Shown here piece by piece: positions 13,392-13,406 of a stretch of 13,406 nucleotides of DNA. This DNA is from an uncultured Zetaproteobacteria bacterium (GTDB lineage Bacteria; Pseudomonadota; Zetaproteobacteria; Mariprofundales; Mariprofundaceae). The notes beneath the pieces were generated by a model. It was given only the letters and a program-made list of their open reading frames with translations, did no database searches and had not been told where the DNA came from. Location of the stretch: assembly GCA_913056285.1 (NCBI GenBank), contig CAJXNE010000041.1:1-13406 (forward strand), in the 5' to 3' direction. A program made the translations under genes and the position numbers. Each line of letters opens with the position of its first letter. Within the stretch, counting starts at the first letter, position 1.

Positions 13392-13406
13392 CGGAAAGCG
13401 ACCATT

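Noticed and set aside
1..13406. CRISPR array, tRNA or rRNA gene, insertion sequence, toxin-antitoxin or phage-defence system
   Set aside because: No spaced direct repeats, RNA gene signatures, transposase motifs or terminal inverted repeats were seen, and every substantial gene belongs to a housekeeping or envelope family.

Overview
The window is about 13.4 kb from the chromosome of a Gram-negative bacterium, almost certainly a proteobacterium. Evidence for this is the outer-membrane lipoprotein signals on RlpA and a PilF/PilW-like protein, the periplasmic murein enzymes MltB and DacA, the RodZ morphogenesis factor, and the rlmN - pilF - rodZ gene order typical of Gammaproteobacteria and relatives. 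Base composition looks near 50% GC. Gene content and order would fit a deep gamma- or zetaproteobacterial lineage, but that placement is a guess from gene order; nothing in the window names the organism.

Layout: the first 297 bases hold the 3' end of a plus-strand TauE/SafE-type permease. Everything else, from about 13289 down to 372, is on the minus strand. In order of transcription (right to left) the genes are: rlmN (23S rRNA/tRNA methyltransferase), mtnP (methylthioadenosine phosphorylase), a PilF/PilW-like TPR lipoprotein, rodZ, a PCMT-family methyltransferase, a decayed secreted-protein gene, mltB, rlpA, a LOG-like protein, an RluA-family pseudouridine synthase, a dacA-type D,D-carboxypeptidase, a D-amino-acid aminotransferase, a HAD phosphatase, hslO (Hsp33) and a YgjP/DUF45 metalloprotein. 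Most junctions are 1-25 bp overlaps (several ATGA or GTGA, one TAATG), so most of the run is probably translated as coupled blocks.

Functional theme: much of the run is cell-shape and peptidoglycan biology. RodZ links MreB to the wall machine. MltB and RlpA cleave glycan strands, DacA trims the peptide stems and releases D-Ala, and the aminotransferase interconverts D-Ala and D-Glu. The rest is RNA modification (RlmN, RluA), protein repair or quality control (PCMT, Hsp33) and metabolite salvage (MtnP, HAD, LOG).

Most unusual points: rlpA appears to start at a rare ATT codon, which restores a textbook lipoprotein signal behind a strong ribosome-binding site. A secreted-protein gene between the PCMT gene and mltB is broken by an amber codon inside its signal peptide and by at least two frameshifts. 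A near-perfect 49-nt hairpin lies between the LOG-like gene and rluA. mtnP is inserted next to the radical-SAM gene rlmN with a one-base overlap. No mobile element, CRISPR array, tRNA or rRNA was seen, and I found no evidence of a wholly new multi-gene system.
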